Shown here: positions 1 through 64,000 of the stretch, piece after piece
How the letters are laid out: each line of letters starts with the position of its first letter
Numbering within the stretch: the first letter of the stretch is position 1
Source of the DNA: Amorphochlora amoebiformis
Lineage: Eukaryota > Cercozoa > Chlorarachniophyceae
DNA length: 64,000 nt
Direction: 5' to 3'
NCBI GenBank assembly: GCA_054601695.1
Contig: BAAHQB010000390.1
Coordinates: forward strand, 1 to 64,000
Translations under genes and position numbers: made by a program
The notes under the pieces: model-generated
Told to the model about the DNA's origin: nothing
Databases searched by the model: none
Seen by the model: only the letters and a program-made list of their open reading frames with translations

Positions 1-8630
<8,630 letters not shown>

Positions 8631-8766
8631 AATTCCTTTGCCTGTCCGGGTCACGGGTAATTTCAATAATTGTACCCCGCCACAATCGAATAACGGATAC
8701 TAACGGGTATCGGCGGTATTGGCCGTTCCTCCCTCCTGGATTCCGCTGGGTTCCGAGACACCTAGA
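8631..8766. promoter_or_regulatory. Divergent promoter region between S28 and permease genes
   Basis: 136 bp between the two start codons (S28 ATG at 8630 on the minus strand, permease ATG at 8767 on the plus strand). It is free of (TA)n and of higher GC than its surroundings. It must hold both 5' UTRs and probably a bidirectional core promoter. No TATA box is evident. Confidence 0.65.
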
Positions 8767-20946
<12,180 letters not shown>

Positions 20947-20971
20947 GTCCATAAATATTCTTATACGTATA

Positions 20972-21009
<38 letters not shown>

Positions 21010-21101
21010 CATATATATATACATACATATATATATGTATATATTAGGCCTCGTTACGCCCTTTCTCTCAGCACTAAGTCCATAAATATTCTAAGACATA
21101 C

Positions 21102-21147
<46 letters not shown>

Positions 21148-21390
21148 TTGTATATATTAGGCCTCGTTACGCCCTTTCTCTCAGCACTAAGTTCATAAAT
21201 ATTCTAAGACATATGTACATATATATATATATATATATACATATATACATACATATATTTTTATAAATATATACATATGAATATAAATATATATATATAT
21301 ATATATGTATGTATTTGTATATATTAGGCCTCGTTACGCCCTTTTTCTTAGCACTAAGTTCATAAGTTTTCTAAGACATATGTATTATGC

Positions 21391-21828
21391 ATACATATAT
21401 TTTTATAAATGTATATATGAATATACATATACATATATATTACACATATACATACGTACATATATATTTATATGTGTGTGTATATGCATATGAATACGTA
21501 TATATTTATATACTTACATACATATACATATACATACATATATATATTTGTATATATATGTACACATATGCATTTTTAGGTATGTATATATGTACAGATA
21601 TATACGTATGTGTAATATACTATACACATATATGTATATATATATATATTATATGTATGTATGTGTGTATATATATATATATTTGTTTCTCGCTGATGGC
21701 CTGATCCAATAAGTCGTGTGGGTGTGGACACTGGGTCTGGCCTCATTGGATTCATAATTCATAAATTAGAAATCATAATTCAAAATTCATAATTCATATT
21801 TATATATGTATATATATATGTGTGTGTG

Positions 21829-21884
<56 letters not shown>

Positions 21885-21970
21885 GTGTGTGTGTGTATGT
21901 ATATATATATATATATATATACTAGTATAGATATAGATCCATATTTTATATTCATCAGTTTGTATATATC

Positions 21971-22016
<46 letters not shown>

Positions 22017-22777
22017 CATGCACGAAAAATCCAATCATACTAATTCTAATCGCTAAATCAAGTATTCATGACGTTGACGAGTCAATGACGACAAGGAGTT
22101 AACCGGATAGATGATTATCGTCACAACCTCAGTGTCCGAGCGGCTACAGATCCAGTAGATCTACACCCAGCCGCTGCCACTTAATAATTTTTTATATCAA
22201 TGATCCTTTACATATTCTTCGTAGATGTGATGAAATAAATCCACTAAACATTGCTACTATGTCTAGTATGTGCACAGTGCCACGGTGCCACCTAGGCCAC
22301 CGTCTTGACTGTCAAGGCATAATTAATAATCTAGATAATAGTACTAGAACAGAGAACGACACGTACAAGACTGCAGTTAGATCTAAGAGGGGAAATTATT
22401 AGATGTGTGATTAAGCTGGCGCAAAAGCTAGATATCGAAAAGTAACTAGCTAGTAGAGTTGGACAACACTCAAAAGTTTAAAATTATTCCGAAAACTTCT
22501 TCATACAGGCATGAGACTCTGAGCGAGTACGGATCACAGCCCCAAGATACCGGTTATGCCTTGCAGATCCCAGCGCCCTTAGATTGCCTATATATTACCT
22601 AGATTAATAACGATGGGTCTGTGACTGAGAACTAGACTACATCAATGAACAACTTCCAAAATTGATACTGTGACACGAAGCCAATGGTTGACTTCAAGAA
22701 CGACTCCGATTTCTAATGGGTACTGTTGAATGTGGGCACGTGAAGATTCAGGCCTTCCGGACGGCCAGAAACTTAGG
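21391..22777. other. Intergenic: (TA)n to 22015, then unique AT-rich sequence
   Basis: (TA)n with a short unique insert (21685-21800) up to about 22015, then about 750 bp of non-repetitive sequence without a recognisable gene. This separates the 3' ends of two convergent genes (permease plus, 22778-23727 minus), so it should hold two poly(A) regions. A hairpin is listed separately. Confidence 0.55.
22139..22175. other. Two-stem hairpin
   Basis: AGCGGCT at 22139-22145 pairs with AGCCGCT at 22169-22175, and an inner AGATC/GATCT stem encloses loop CAGTA. It resembles a structural RNA arm but I see no tRNA frame around it. Function unknown. Confidence 0.4.
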
Positions 22778-23727
22778 CTAGTCCTTGATCCTCGTCAAGC
22801 AAGTAAGACTGGTGCTTCGCCGCATGTGCTTTCGAGACTCGTCCTGGTTCTTCTGCGAGCTTGCCGGGCTGGCGCCGAAACTCCCTGTCGAGACGCTTCG
22901 TCGAACCTCACGGCGAGGGTTGGTACCTTGGCGGCCCACGAGGCAGTTAAAACCGAGAATTGTGGGGGCCATGCGCCCAGTTTTGAGCTTCGCTTCGGAC
23001 TCGGGGATCGAGAGGAGGTTGTCAGGTAGAGCAAAGTCGGCGGTGGTACGCCCCTGATAGAATGAAGGTGAGAAACTAGTGACTAAGAGTGAGATGGACG
23101 GACCAATTCGACGATGATGCACTGTATAAACGGTTGAGAGTGAATCGCAAACGCTATGAACTCGTCCAGTCTCTCCTGCTCGGTGCTGGTTGGCCCTCCG
23201 AGCTCCAACATCCTGCAAATAATCACATATCAAGTCACATCTGGAACTCGGAAAAAAAATTAGAGCTTGGGGAACGTGACTGCGACCATCTCAAATGGTG
23301 TATGAGACTGTTGACCCGATACCAAGACATGTTCAGCCTCACAATTGAGCAACTAAGTTCTCAGTTATTCTCAGCACCTAATCGTACCGACCTCTTTTGA
23401 GCCGAAGCGTACTCGAGGTTAATCTTTTGCGATGCACGGATCTTGAACTTCCGTCGGATGAACCTTTCGAGGTTGATGAAGTTGATAGAAGGGCCAAGTG
23501 TCACCACCTGGTATTAAAACACACGACAGATATACCGACGTGGTCAGCTTTTCTCCGTGAATATCCACCCATTCTAGCTTCCCAAGCAAAAAAAATTAAA
23601 GAATCTGGATTAGCGTTAGGCGTCGTTTTACCTCTGATATGCCTTGGAACTCGATACAAACCTTTGGGTGTTCCGTTGCAACCATCGGTAAGGTGGTTCC
23701 CCTGCTCTTCTCGTCGTGGACGCCCAT
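22778..23727 (-). CDS. Hypothetical protein, five exons with short introns
   Basis: Exons on the minus strand: 23727-23632, 23577-23536, 23507-23392, 23212-23104, 23053-22778. All junctions are GT-AG and all phases agree, giving about 212 residues from MGVHDEKSRG to a C-terminus ending TCLTRIKD. Introns are 54, 28, 179 and 50 nt; the 28-nt one is unusually small and could be wrong. The middle is hydrophobic-amphipathic (LDEFIAFAIHSQPFIQCIIV), followed by LPDNLLSIPESEAKLKTGRM and a Ser/Arg-rich tail. No family recognised. An alternative open frame exists over 22795-23034. None of its introns carries a microsatellite expansion, unlike its neighbours. It is divergent from the kinesin gene. Confidence 0.55.
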
Positions 23728-24030
23728 ACCGCCGAACGAACGAACGAATGACCTTCAATTTATCTAAAATAATACGCTTATTCGCAATTCGGTTGAATTC
23801 GGGTAAAAAACACCTTTTCTCAGAGAAGAGCAGGGAATTTCTAGCTCTATTCCCGCTATTTACCCAAAACATGTGAACCTTGTTCTTTATTAAGTGACTT
23901 CTCATGACGTCACGCTATTACTAAGCGTGACTTCTCGCTTTATCACATATTTCTCCGTGACCTATCGCCTTGTCACGTTTGGTCGGATTGATATGGCGGC
24001 ACGAATAGTCACGAATAGTGAGATGATGTT
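23728..24030. promoter_or_regulatory. Divergent intergenic region, hypothetical gene and kinesin
   Basis: About 300 bp between two head-to-head start codons, free of (TA)n, with a short repeated motif around 23895-23970 (GTGACTTCTC, TCACGCTATTA, CGTGACCTATCGCC). It probably holds two promoters. Confidence 0.5.
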
Positions 24031-54649
<30,619 letters not shown>

Positions 54650-54749
54650 TTAAGATATTCTCTCGTATAGTATTAGGGTTAGGGTTTGGTTGGGTAAGAC
54701 ATTAGTACAATTTAGAGATAGAGCCATGTGAAGACGAGATTTGGATGGG

Positions 54750-55068
54750 AGAAAAGAGAGAGAAGAGAGAGAGAGAGAAAAGAGAGAGAGAGAGAAAAGA
54801 GAGAGAGAGAGAAGAGAGGGAGAGAGGGAAAAGAGAGAAAGAGAGAGAGAAGAGAGAGAAAAGAGAGAGAGAGAGAAGAGAGGGAGAGAGGGAAAAGAGA
54901 GAAAGAGAGAGAGAAGAGAGAGAAAAGAGAGAGAGAGAAGAGAGGAGAAGAGAGAGAGAGAGAAGAGAGAAAGAGATAGAGAGAAGAGAGAAAGGGAGGG
55001 AGAGAAAAGTGAGAGAGAGAAAAGAGAGAGAGAAAAGAGAGAGAGAGACAGAGAAGAGAGGAGAGAAA

Positions 55069-55102
<34 letters not shown>

Positions 55103-55135
55103 TTAGAGAGACACAGAGGCAATATAACGGAGAAA
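54750..55135. repeat. GA-rich block
   Basis: About 380 bp of AGAGAGAGAAAAGAGAG. It is the purine complement of the CT block at 53280-54330 and could fold back on it. Three Glu/Arg/Lys ORFs cross it; one (from 54745) might be a 5' exon of the next gene, but no phase-compatible donor was found. Confidence 0.85.
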
Positions 55136-55199
55136 AAGAGAGAGAAAAAAGTGCTAAGTATAACCCTAAGCCTGAGGTTACGCCTAATATATATATCAG

Positions 55200-59185
<3,986 letters not shown>

Positions 59186-59204
<19 letters not shown>

Positions 59205-59245
59205 CAGTGACATGTCAGAGTGACAGTGACACGTCAGAGTGACAG
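59186..59245. repeat. 19-bp tandem repeat across a stop codon
   Basis: GTGACACGTCAGAGTGACA occurs three times with one change. The first copy contains the last codons and the TGA of the membrane-protein gene; the others continue into the 3' UTR. Confidence 0.85.
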
Positions 59246-60136
59246 TGCCTGTGGCACAGCTAGATAGCGGCCGTTTGTCAGAGCAGTATGATGTGGCTTG
59301 ATTTCGTAATTTCGTAAATCCATACGGCTGGAAGCCAGTCTCCAGATCTACTAGATCTAGTTAATTTATAACGTACGATATGCGAATTTGGCCAACTTCT
59401 AGAACTTGTAACTTGGTTATCTCAGAATGATTATCATACACATATGTATGTATATATATATATACATATATATATTATATATAGAATGATACCATTAAAA
59501 GTTTGTTTGTGCTCGTTAGACTGAACATGTATAGATTAGATTATTCATTATGTCACGTGTCTAGACGCTAGTACGTAGTCCGACTGTCTAGCTAGACAGT
59601 ACGATTAATAACTTGACTACAACAATCGATCTGCTAGATGTCATAGTATATATATATATATATACGTATATAATATAATATATATATATATATTTGAATT
59701 GCAACTTATACAACGTATTTTTTCAAATTAATTAATTGCAACTATAACGCGAACGGTACGTACATGTACAATCTAGACAATATGATATATGCATACATAT
59801 ATATATATATATACTATATATATTTTAGATCATAGTGAGCACTTATGCACTTCTAGAACTTATCCAGCTGTAGAGTGAAGATTCAAGAAGATTTTCTTCA
59901 TTTTCCTGATCGGTCCAAAAATATATACTAGATCGATATCTAGGATATATTCTAGATGTCCTATATTCTTAGATGGCATCATATTCCTCTAGTTGCTGGT
60001 ATCTTTTGCTAGTCAAAAGAAGTTTCTTTATAATTAGTTATAAATTAATCCGATTTCTAGTGGATAATTCTATAGTTATAGCAGCTCATTGCTTCGCTTA
60101 GTCATCTGGAATATTCGATACAGTTATATATATATA

Positions 60137-60189
<53 letters not shown>

Positions 60190-60219
60190 GAATATACATG
60201 CATATGTATATGTCCATTG
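59246..60219. other. Unique AT-rich intergenic sequence
   Basis: No coding region recognised. Many CTAGAT/TCTAGA words, as in 7200-7800 and 22200-22650; possibly relics of an old transposable element. (TA)n islands at 59640-59690 and 60125-60190. Confidence 0.5.
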
Positions 60220-60477
60220 TGTTACAGCATGTAGAGCTAGCGCGGAACCTATAGCTAGTTAACAACGCGGCGGCTGGCTAGACTACCGTCAGTTCCTCAG
60301 AGTATACGAGTAGTAGCAAAATACTCGGAACCCAGAATAATCTCGGAACCCATACGGTTCCGGAGGAAGAAAGGAAGTATCCGACTACCGCAAGAAGTTA
60401 TCTATAATCATTTGTCATAATCCAAATGGACTTGAATCGAACTCTGGACTACCATCTACAATACCACTGCGCTAACA
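60220..60477 (+). repeat. Diverged solo LTR related to the copia element
   Basis: TG...CA bounded, 258 bp, flanked by (TA)n. It shares CTAGACTACCGTCA, CATAATCCAAA-GGAC and TACCACTGC in the same order as the 238-bp LTR at 572-809, with the same GCT-ACA end. No internal region follows. It indicates an older insertion lost by LTR recombination. Confidence 0.75.
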
Positions 60478-60479
60478 GT

Positions 60480-60501
60480 ACATATATATATATGTATATA
60501 T

Positions 60502-60558
<57 letters not shown>

Positions 60559-60641
60559 TATATATATATATATATATATATTTAGGCTTATACATATGAG
60601 TTTGTAGATAAAAGTTCAACCAAGTAGTGTTACGGATACAT

Positions 60642-60672
<31 letters not shown>

Positions 60673-60675
60673 CAT

Positions 60676-60728
<53 letters not shown>

Positions 60729-60775
60729 ATGTACGTATTTTAGATGCACATATCGACATTTCTTCATTTTATGCC

Positions 60776-60814
<39 letters not shown>

Positions 60815-60961
60815 ATATATGTATATATATGTGTGTGTACATATTGGGCTGTAGACCATGGTGTACAGCTCTCGATGCTTATAATAACACTGTTACACAT
60901 ATACAAGCATATATATATACACACACATATACACACATGCACATATGTATAAATATATATG

Positions 60962-60992
<31 letters not shown>

Positions 60993-61130
60993 GTGTGTAT
61001 TTATACATATGCATGTATATCTCTTTATTATATAAAACACACGCAAATATATGTATATATATATACATATATACATATATATATATATATATTATATATA
61101 TATATATATATATACATAAATTATGTAATA
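60480..61130. repeat. (TA)n intergenic
   Basis: (TA)n with short unique patches (60595-60650, 60845-60900). Nothing else supported. Confidence 0.75.
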
Positions 61131-61295
61131 TTATCTTTTCGCGAATAGAATATAATTACTCATCATCACAAAAAAATATGAAAGAGAAAGAGAGGGGAGA
61201 GAAGGAAGAGAGTAAGAAAGTAGATAAGAGAGTGTGAGAGGAGAGAAAGAAACAGAGAGAGAAAGAGTGTGAACGACAAGATTCCGAGATGTCGG

Positions 61296-61510
61296 AAAAA
61301 AAAAAAAATAGGCACCCAAGCCTCCTCCACCAAAACTTCGGATCAAAAACCCCTTGACGACGATCTTCCTAGACTTGAATAAACGATTTCAAACCGAAAA
61401 AATTACGGAAAGAAAAGACATCGTTGTGGCGGGGGTATTGGTCATCGGTCTTGACGCAGAGAATGGAGTTCAAACCATATTTGTGTGCATGCAAGCAAGC
61501 ATAAATGTTT
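61296..61510 (+). CDS. Possible exon of unknown protein
   Basis: After an AG at 61300-61301 the plus strand is open through APKPPPPKLRIKNPLTTIFL and GVLVIGLDAENGVQTIF. No partner exon is clear, and an alternative minus-strand frame is also open. Low confidence; possibly intergenic. Confidence 0.2.
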
Positions 61511-61511
61511 G

Positions 61512-62156
61512 TGTAAAATGCCTTTTCATATTTTCATTCACCCACTGTTTGAATTTCAATAAAATGAAAGTGGTACATGTGTATATATATGTGTATATAT
61601 TCCCGTACATCATGGTGATGCGTAGCGTTATTGGCCCAATCACCACTCGAACGCGTAAGATAGAACACGTGTTGCCAGTGTGCGGACGGTCGCCACTGTT
61701 ACGGGCGCATACCCACCAGAAAAATCAAATCCCAATTTTTGGGTAAAATCAGAAAATGTATATTTTATTTGGTGATTTTAGCTAAATTAAAACATAATAA
61801 ATAATAATTCGCGAGCTAATGTATTTCGACCTCTAATAGCCAAAATCAAACAATCGGATAAGCGAACGCTGCGTGACGTATCGCTAGGCTAAAAACGAAG
61901 CGGAACGTTGCGCAAACGTGTTCGTCTGTCACGCGTACTTTCCATAATACGATGCGTTACTTCGCTGTTGTGTGCCAAAAAGAACCATGGAGACACCCCC
62001 TGTCACAGGGCAGCTAACCGGAATGACTCGCGTGTCGTGCACTGGGATGATTTTGGGGCAAATGTAGATTCTCGGATAGAGCGGAGTATGTCCGTTTTGG
62101 GCAAAATAGTGATATCCCAAATCCGCTTGTTTGGGGGTGTGAGCCAACGGGGGCCC
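61512..62156. promoter_or_regulatory. Upstream region of the U-box gene
   Basis: About 600 bp of unique sequence without repeats or a supported gene, containing AT-rich (61745-61815) and CG-containing (61860-61940) segments. Likely promoter and 5' UTR of the gene at 62157. Confidence 0.4.
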
Positions 62157-63256
62157 ATGGATTCGACGCCACCTCAATACGTCTGCCCCCTAACCCGGAA
62201 GGTGAATGGGCATGTAGTTGACGCAATATATATGACTGGGAAGGACCTGTTTTTCTGTTGAACGGACACGTTCACGTCTCGTTCGCGCGATAGCAATTCT
62301 ATGATAAGCCGCAGGTGTGCTCTTTCGCTCGATTGATAATGCATGTTTCAGACCTTCGCCGATCCAGTATTGACATCCGAGCTCAGTACGTACGAGTACC
62401 ATGCCATCGTTCGCCATATGGCCCGAGGAAACCTTACAGACCCCGTGACCGGCCGTGTCCTGGAGAACCTTTATCTTATCCCAAATTTTCAGCTGAAGCG
62501 CGAAATCCGGCTTTGGAGACAGGCCGTGAAAGAACGTCAATACGCCGTGAAAGAACGCCACCATGCCGCGGCTCTACAACGCACACGCAAACTTCCCGAG
62601 TATAACAGCCACCGGGCTCCGGAGAAAAAAAGGCGGTTGAAGAATGCCGGGGGTGGCATCAGCGACGACACCCAATTCATGACGCCCCATTGGGAAGCGC
62701 GTAAATCGGTGGGTAAACATTCTCGGGAAGACTGGAAGCCGGCGAGCTCTCGTGATCACCTCTTGAGGGGCGATGTGCGGTATAGGCCACATGCAAGCAA
62801 AGGTGGTTGGATTTGCTTGTGTGGTTCATAGGTCGAAATCTAATGTTTTGGGAAAATCTTAGGGCTCACGGGTCGCACAAGCCTGCGGACCAGGCACCTT
62901 TCGGACGGATCGTACGAGATATGGATGGCCGGCCGAGCTCGGTAGGTCCGCGTGAAAGAAAACTACATGTTTTCCAACTTTGAAAATGGATTGACATGGA
63001 AGAAAAGTTGAGGGAGAGGAAGAGAGTAAAGTGGGATAGAGAGGGATAGATAGAAGAGTATCCTAATCTTTAACCTCCCTGTCTCTTTTTACAGCGTCTA
63101 CAAGATTAAGAATCCCGGCGTTGACTACAGGACTGCAGGAATCTCGCAGCTTCACTCCCGACGACCGCTGCCAAGTATGGCTCATGGGAAGAAGGGTGGG
63201 CAAGAAAGGAGAATCGGATCTTATCAAGATGGAAGACATTCAATGTCATTCTCAGG
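62157..63256 (+). CDS. U-box E3 ubiquitin ligase, 5' part
   Basis: Exon 1 62157-62201 encodes [15 protein letters not shown]; exon 2 begins at 62352 with [19 protein letters not shown] and runs to a donor at 62802, or to TAG 62829-62831 if unspliced. Joined, they give a complete U-box: the CPLT start, DPV, TYE..AI, then [20 protein letters not shown] and LKREIRLW. U-boxes bind ubiquitin-charged E2 enzymes and need no zinc. After the U-box come a Lys/Arg-rich amphipathic segment ([18 protein letters not shown]) and a basic region. A third exon 63095-63256 fits in phase from the 62802 donor ([20 protein letters not shown]). The intron between exons 1 and 2 is 150 nt and free of microsatellite. 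The gene probably continues to the right. Its substrate is unknown; no WD40 or ARM repeats are visible. Confidence 0.85.
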
Positions 63257-63341
63257 GTCAGACTGATTTTTTCCTAATTTAAATAGTTTTATGCTATGTA
63301 TACATGTAATAATATGTATATATATATATATATATATAACG

Positions 63342-63376
<35 letters not shown>

Positions 63377-63421
63377 GAATGTATATATATGTATACAACA
63401 TATATATAGAGAAATATATAT

Positions 63422-63480
<59 letters not shown>

Positions 63481-63492
63481 GTATATATATAC

Positions 63493-63562
<70 letters not shown>

Positions 63563-63914
63563 GTAAAAATATATATCTTCATGTATACAATGCATTCTTT
63601 GCGATTGACATTTACGCATTACGTAATGTATATATACATTAGGTAATGTATAAATATATATATACACACATATATATATATATATAACATATATACAACA
63701 TATACATATACATATATATTTATTTTATATATGTATACATATATTACACATATATGTACATTTGCATACATTTATATATTTAATGTACTTGTATACGTAG
63801 CATACTACGGTGTGATATACGTTTGAGAAAAATCCGTTTGAACCATTAATAACCATCACGGTTAACTTATGCGCGCAGTTGGTTATGATGCTTCTTCCTT
63901 GCTTTCTTCTGTAG
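63257..63914. repeat. (TA)n, probable intron of the U-box gene
   Basis: (TA)n with a short unique patch (63555-63640) and unique sequence after 63780. No exon seen before 63915. Confidence 0.7.
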
Positions 63915-64000
63915 GAACCCATAGGTTCCGAGCTAACCTGGGTTCCGACTATTAGTCGCGCTAAATTTAATGAAATCAAACTACCGTTAAAAATCGGTGG
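63915..64000 (+). CDS. Candidate exon at the right edge
   Basis: After TTCTTCTGTAG the plus strand is open to the window end: EPIGSELTWVPTISRAKFNE and IKLPLKIGG. The acceptor is good and the composition is exon-like. Its phase (0) does not match the end of exon 63256 (phase 1), so it needs another exon in between or belongs to another gene. Confidence 0.35.

Noticed and set aside
60430-60450. tRNA-like GAATCGAACTC motif
   Set aside because: No cloverleaf around it; it lies within the solo LTR.

Overview
This is eukaryotic nuclear DNA, most likely from a unicellular eukaryote. Genes are cut into very many small exons (17-270 nt) with canonical GT-AG splice sites and the standard code. The introns are made almost entirely of (TA)n microsatellite and telomere-type (CCCTAA)n/(TTAGGG)n repeats. 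The TTAGGG motif points to a eukaryote with canonical telomeres; the sequence does not fix the species. A foraminiferan or another rhizarian is only a guess.

Layout. (1) 1-8630, minus strand: 5' part of a gene for an S28-family serine carboxypeptidase, running off the left end. One intron holds an apparently intact, very young Ty1/copia retrotransposon (572-5232). (2) 8767 to about 20946, plus: an SLC7/LAT-type amino-acid permease in about 21 exons, divergent from the S28 gene across 136 bp. (3) 22778-23727, minus: a compact five-exon gene of unknown function with short introns. (4) 24031-54649, plus: a kinesin-4 (KIF21-like) gene, reconstructed as 38 exons that join in one frame to 844 codons over 30.6 kb; its first three exons encode an EF-hand-like N-terminal extension. 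(5) about 55200-59204, plus: a small unrecognised membrane protein. (6) a diverged solo LTR at 60220-60477. (7) 62157 to beyond 63256, plus: a U-box E3 ligase gene. Exons were found by eye from splice sites, reading-frame phase and protein-family motifs; no aligner was run.

The most unusual signal is a recurring structure I call exon-edge arrays. Around many exons there are tandem, decayed copies of part of that exon plus its own splice site, separated by (TA)n. Copies lying before an exon (in transcription direction) carry its 5' part and acceptor. Copies lying after it carry its 3' part and donor. This holds in at least four genes and on both strands. In addition, both intron repeat families end in sequences that are themselves splice sites: GTATATAT or GTAACCCT as donor, TATATATAG or CCCTAG as acceptor. 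Introns could therefore grow by repeat expansion without losing splicing. Introns away from these expansions are only about 30-110 nt, so intron length is strongly bimodal.
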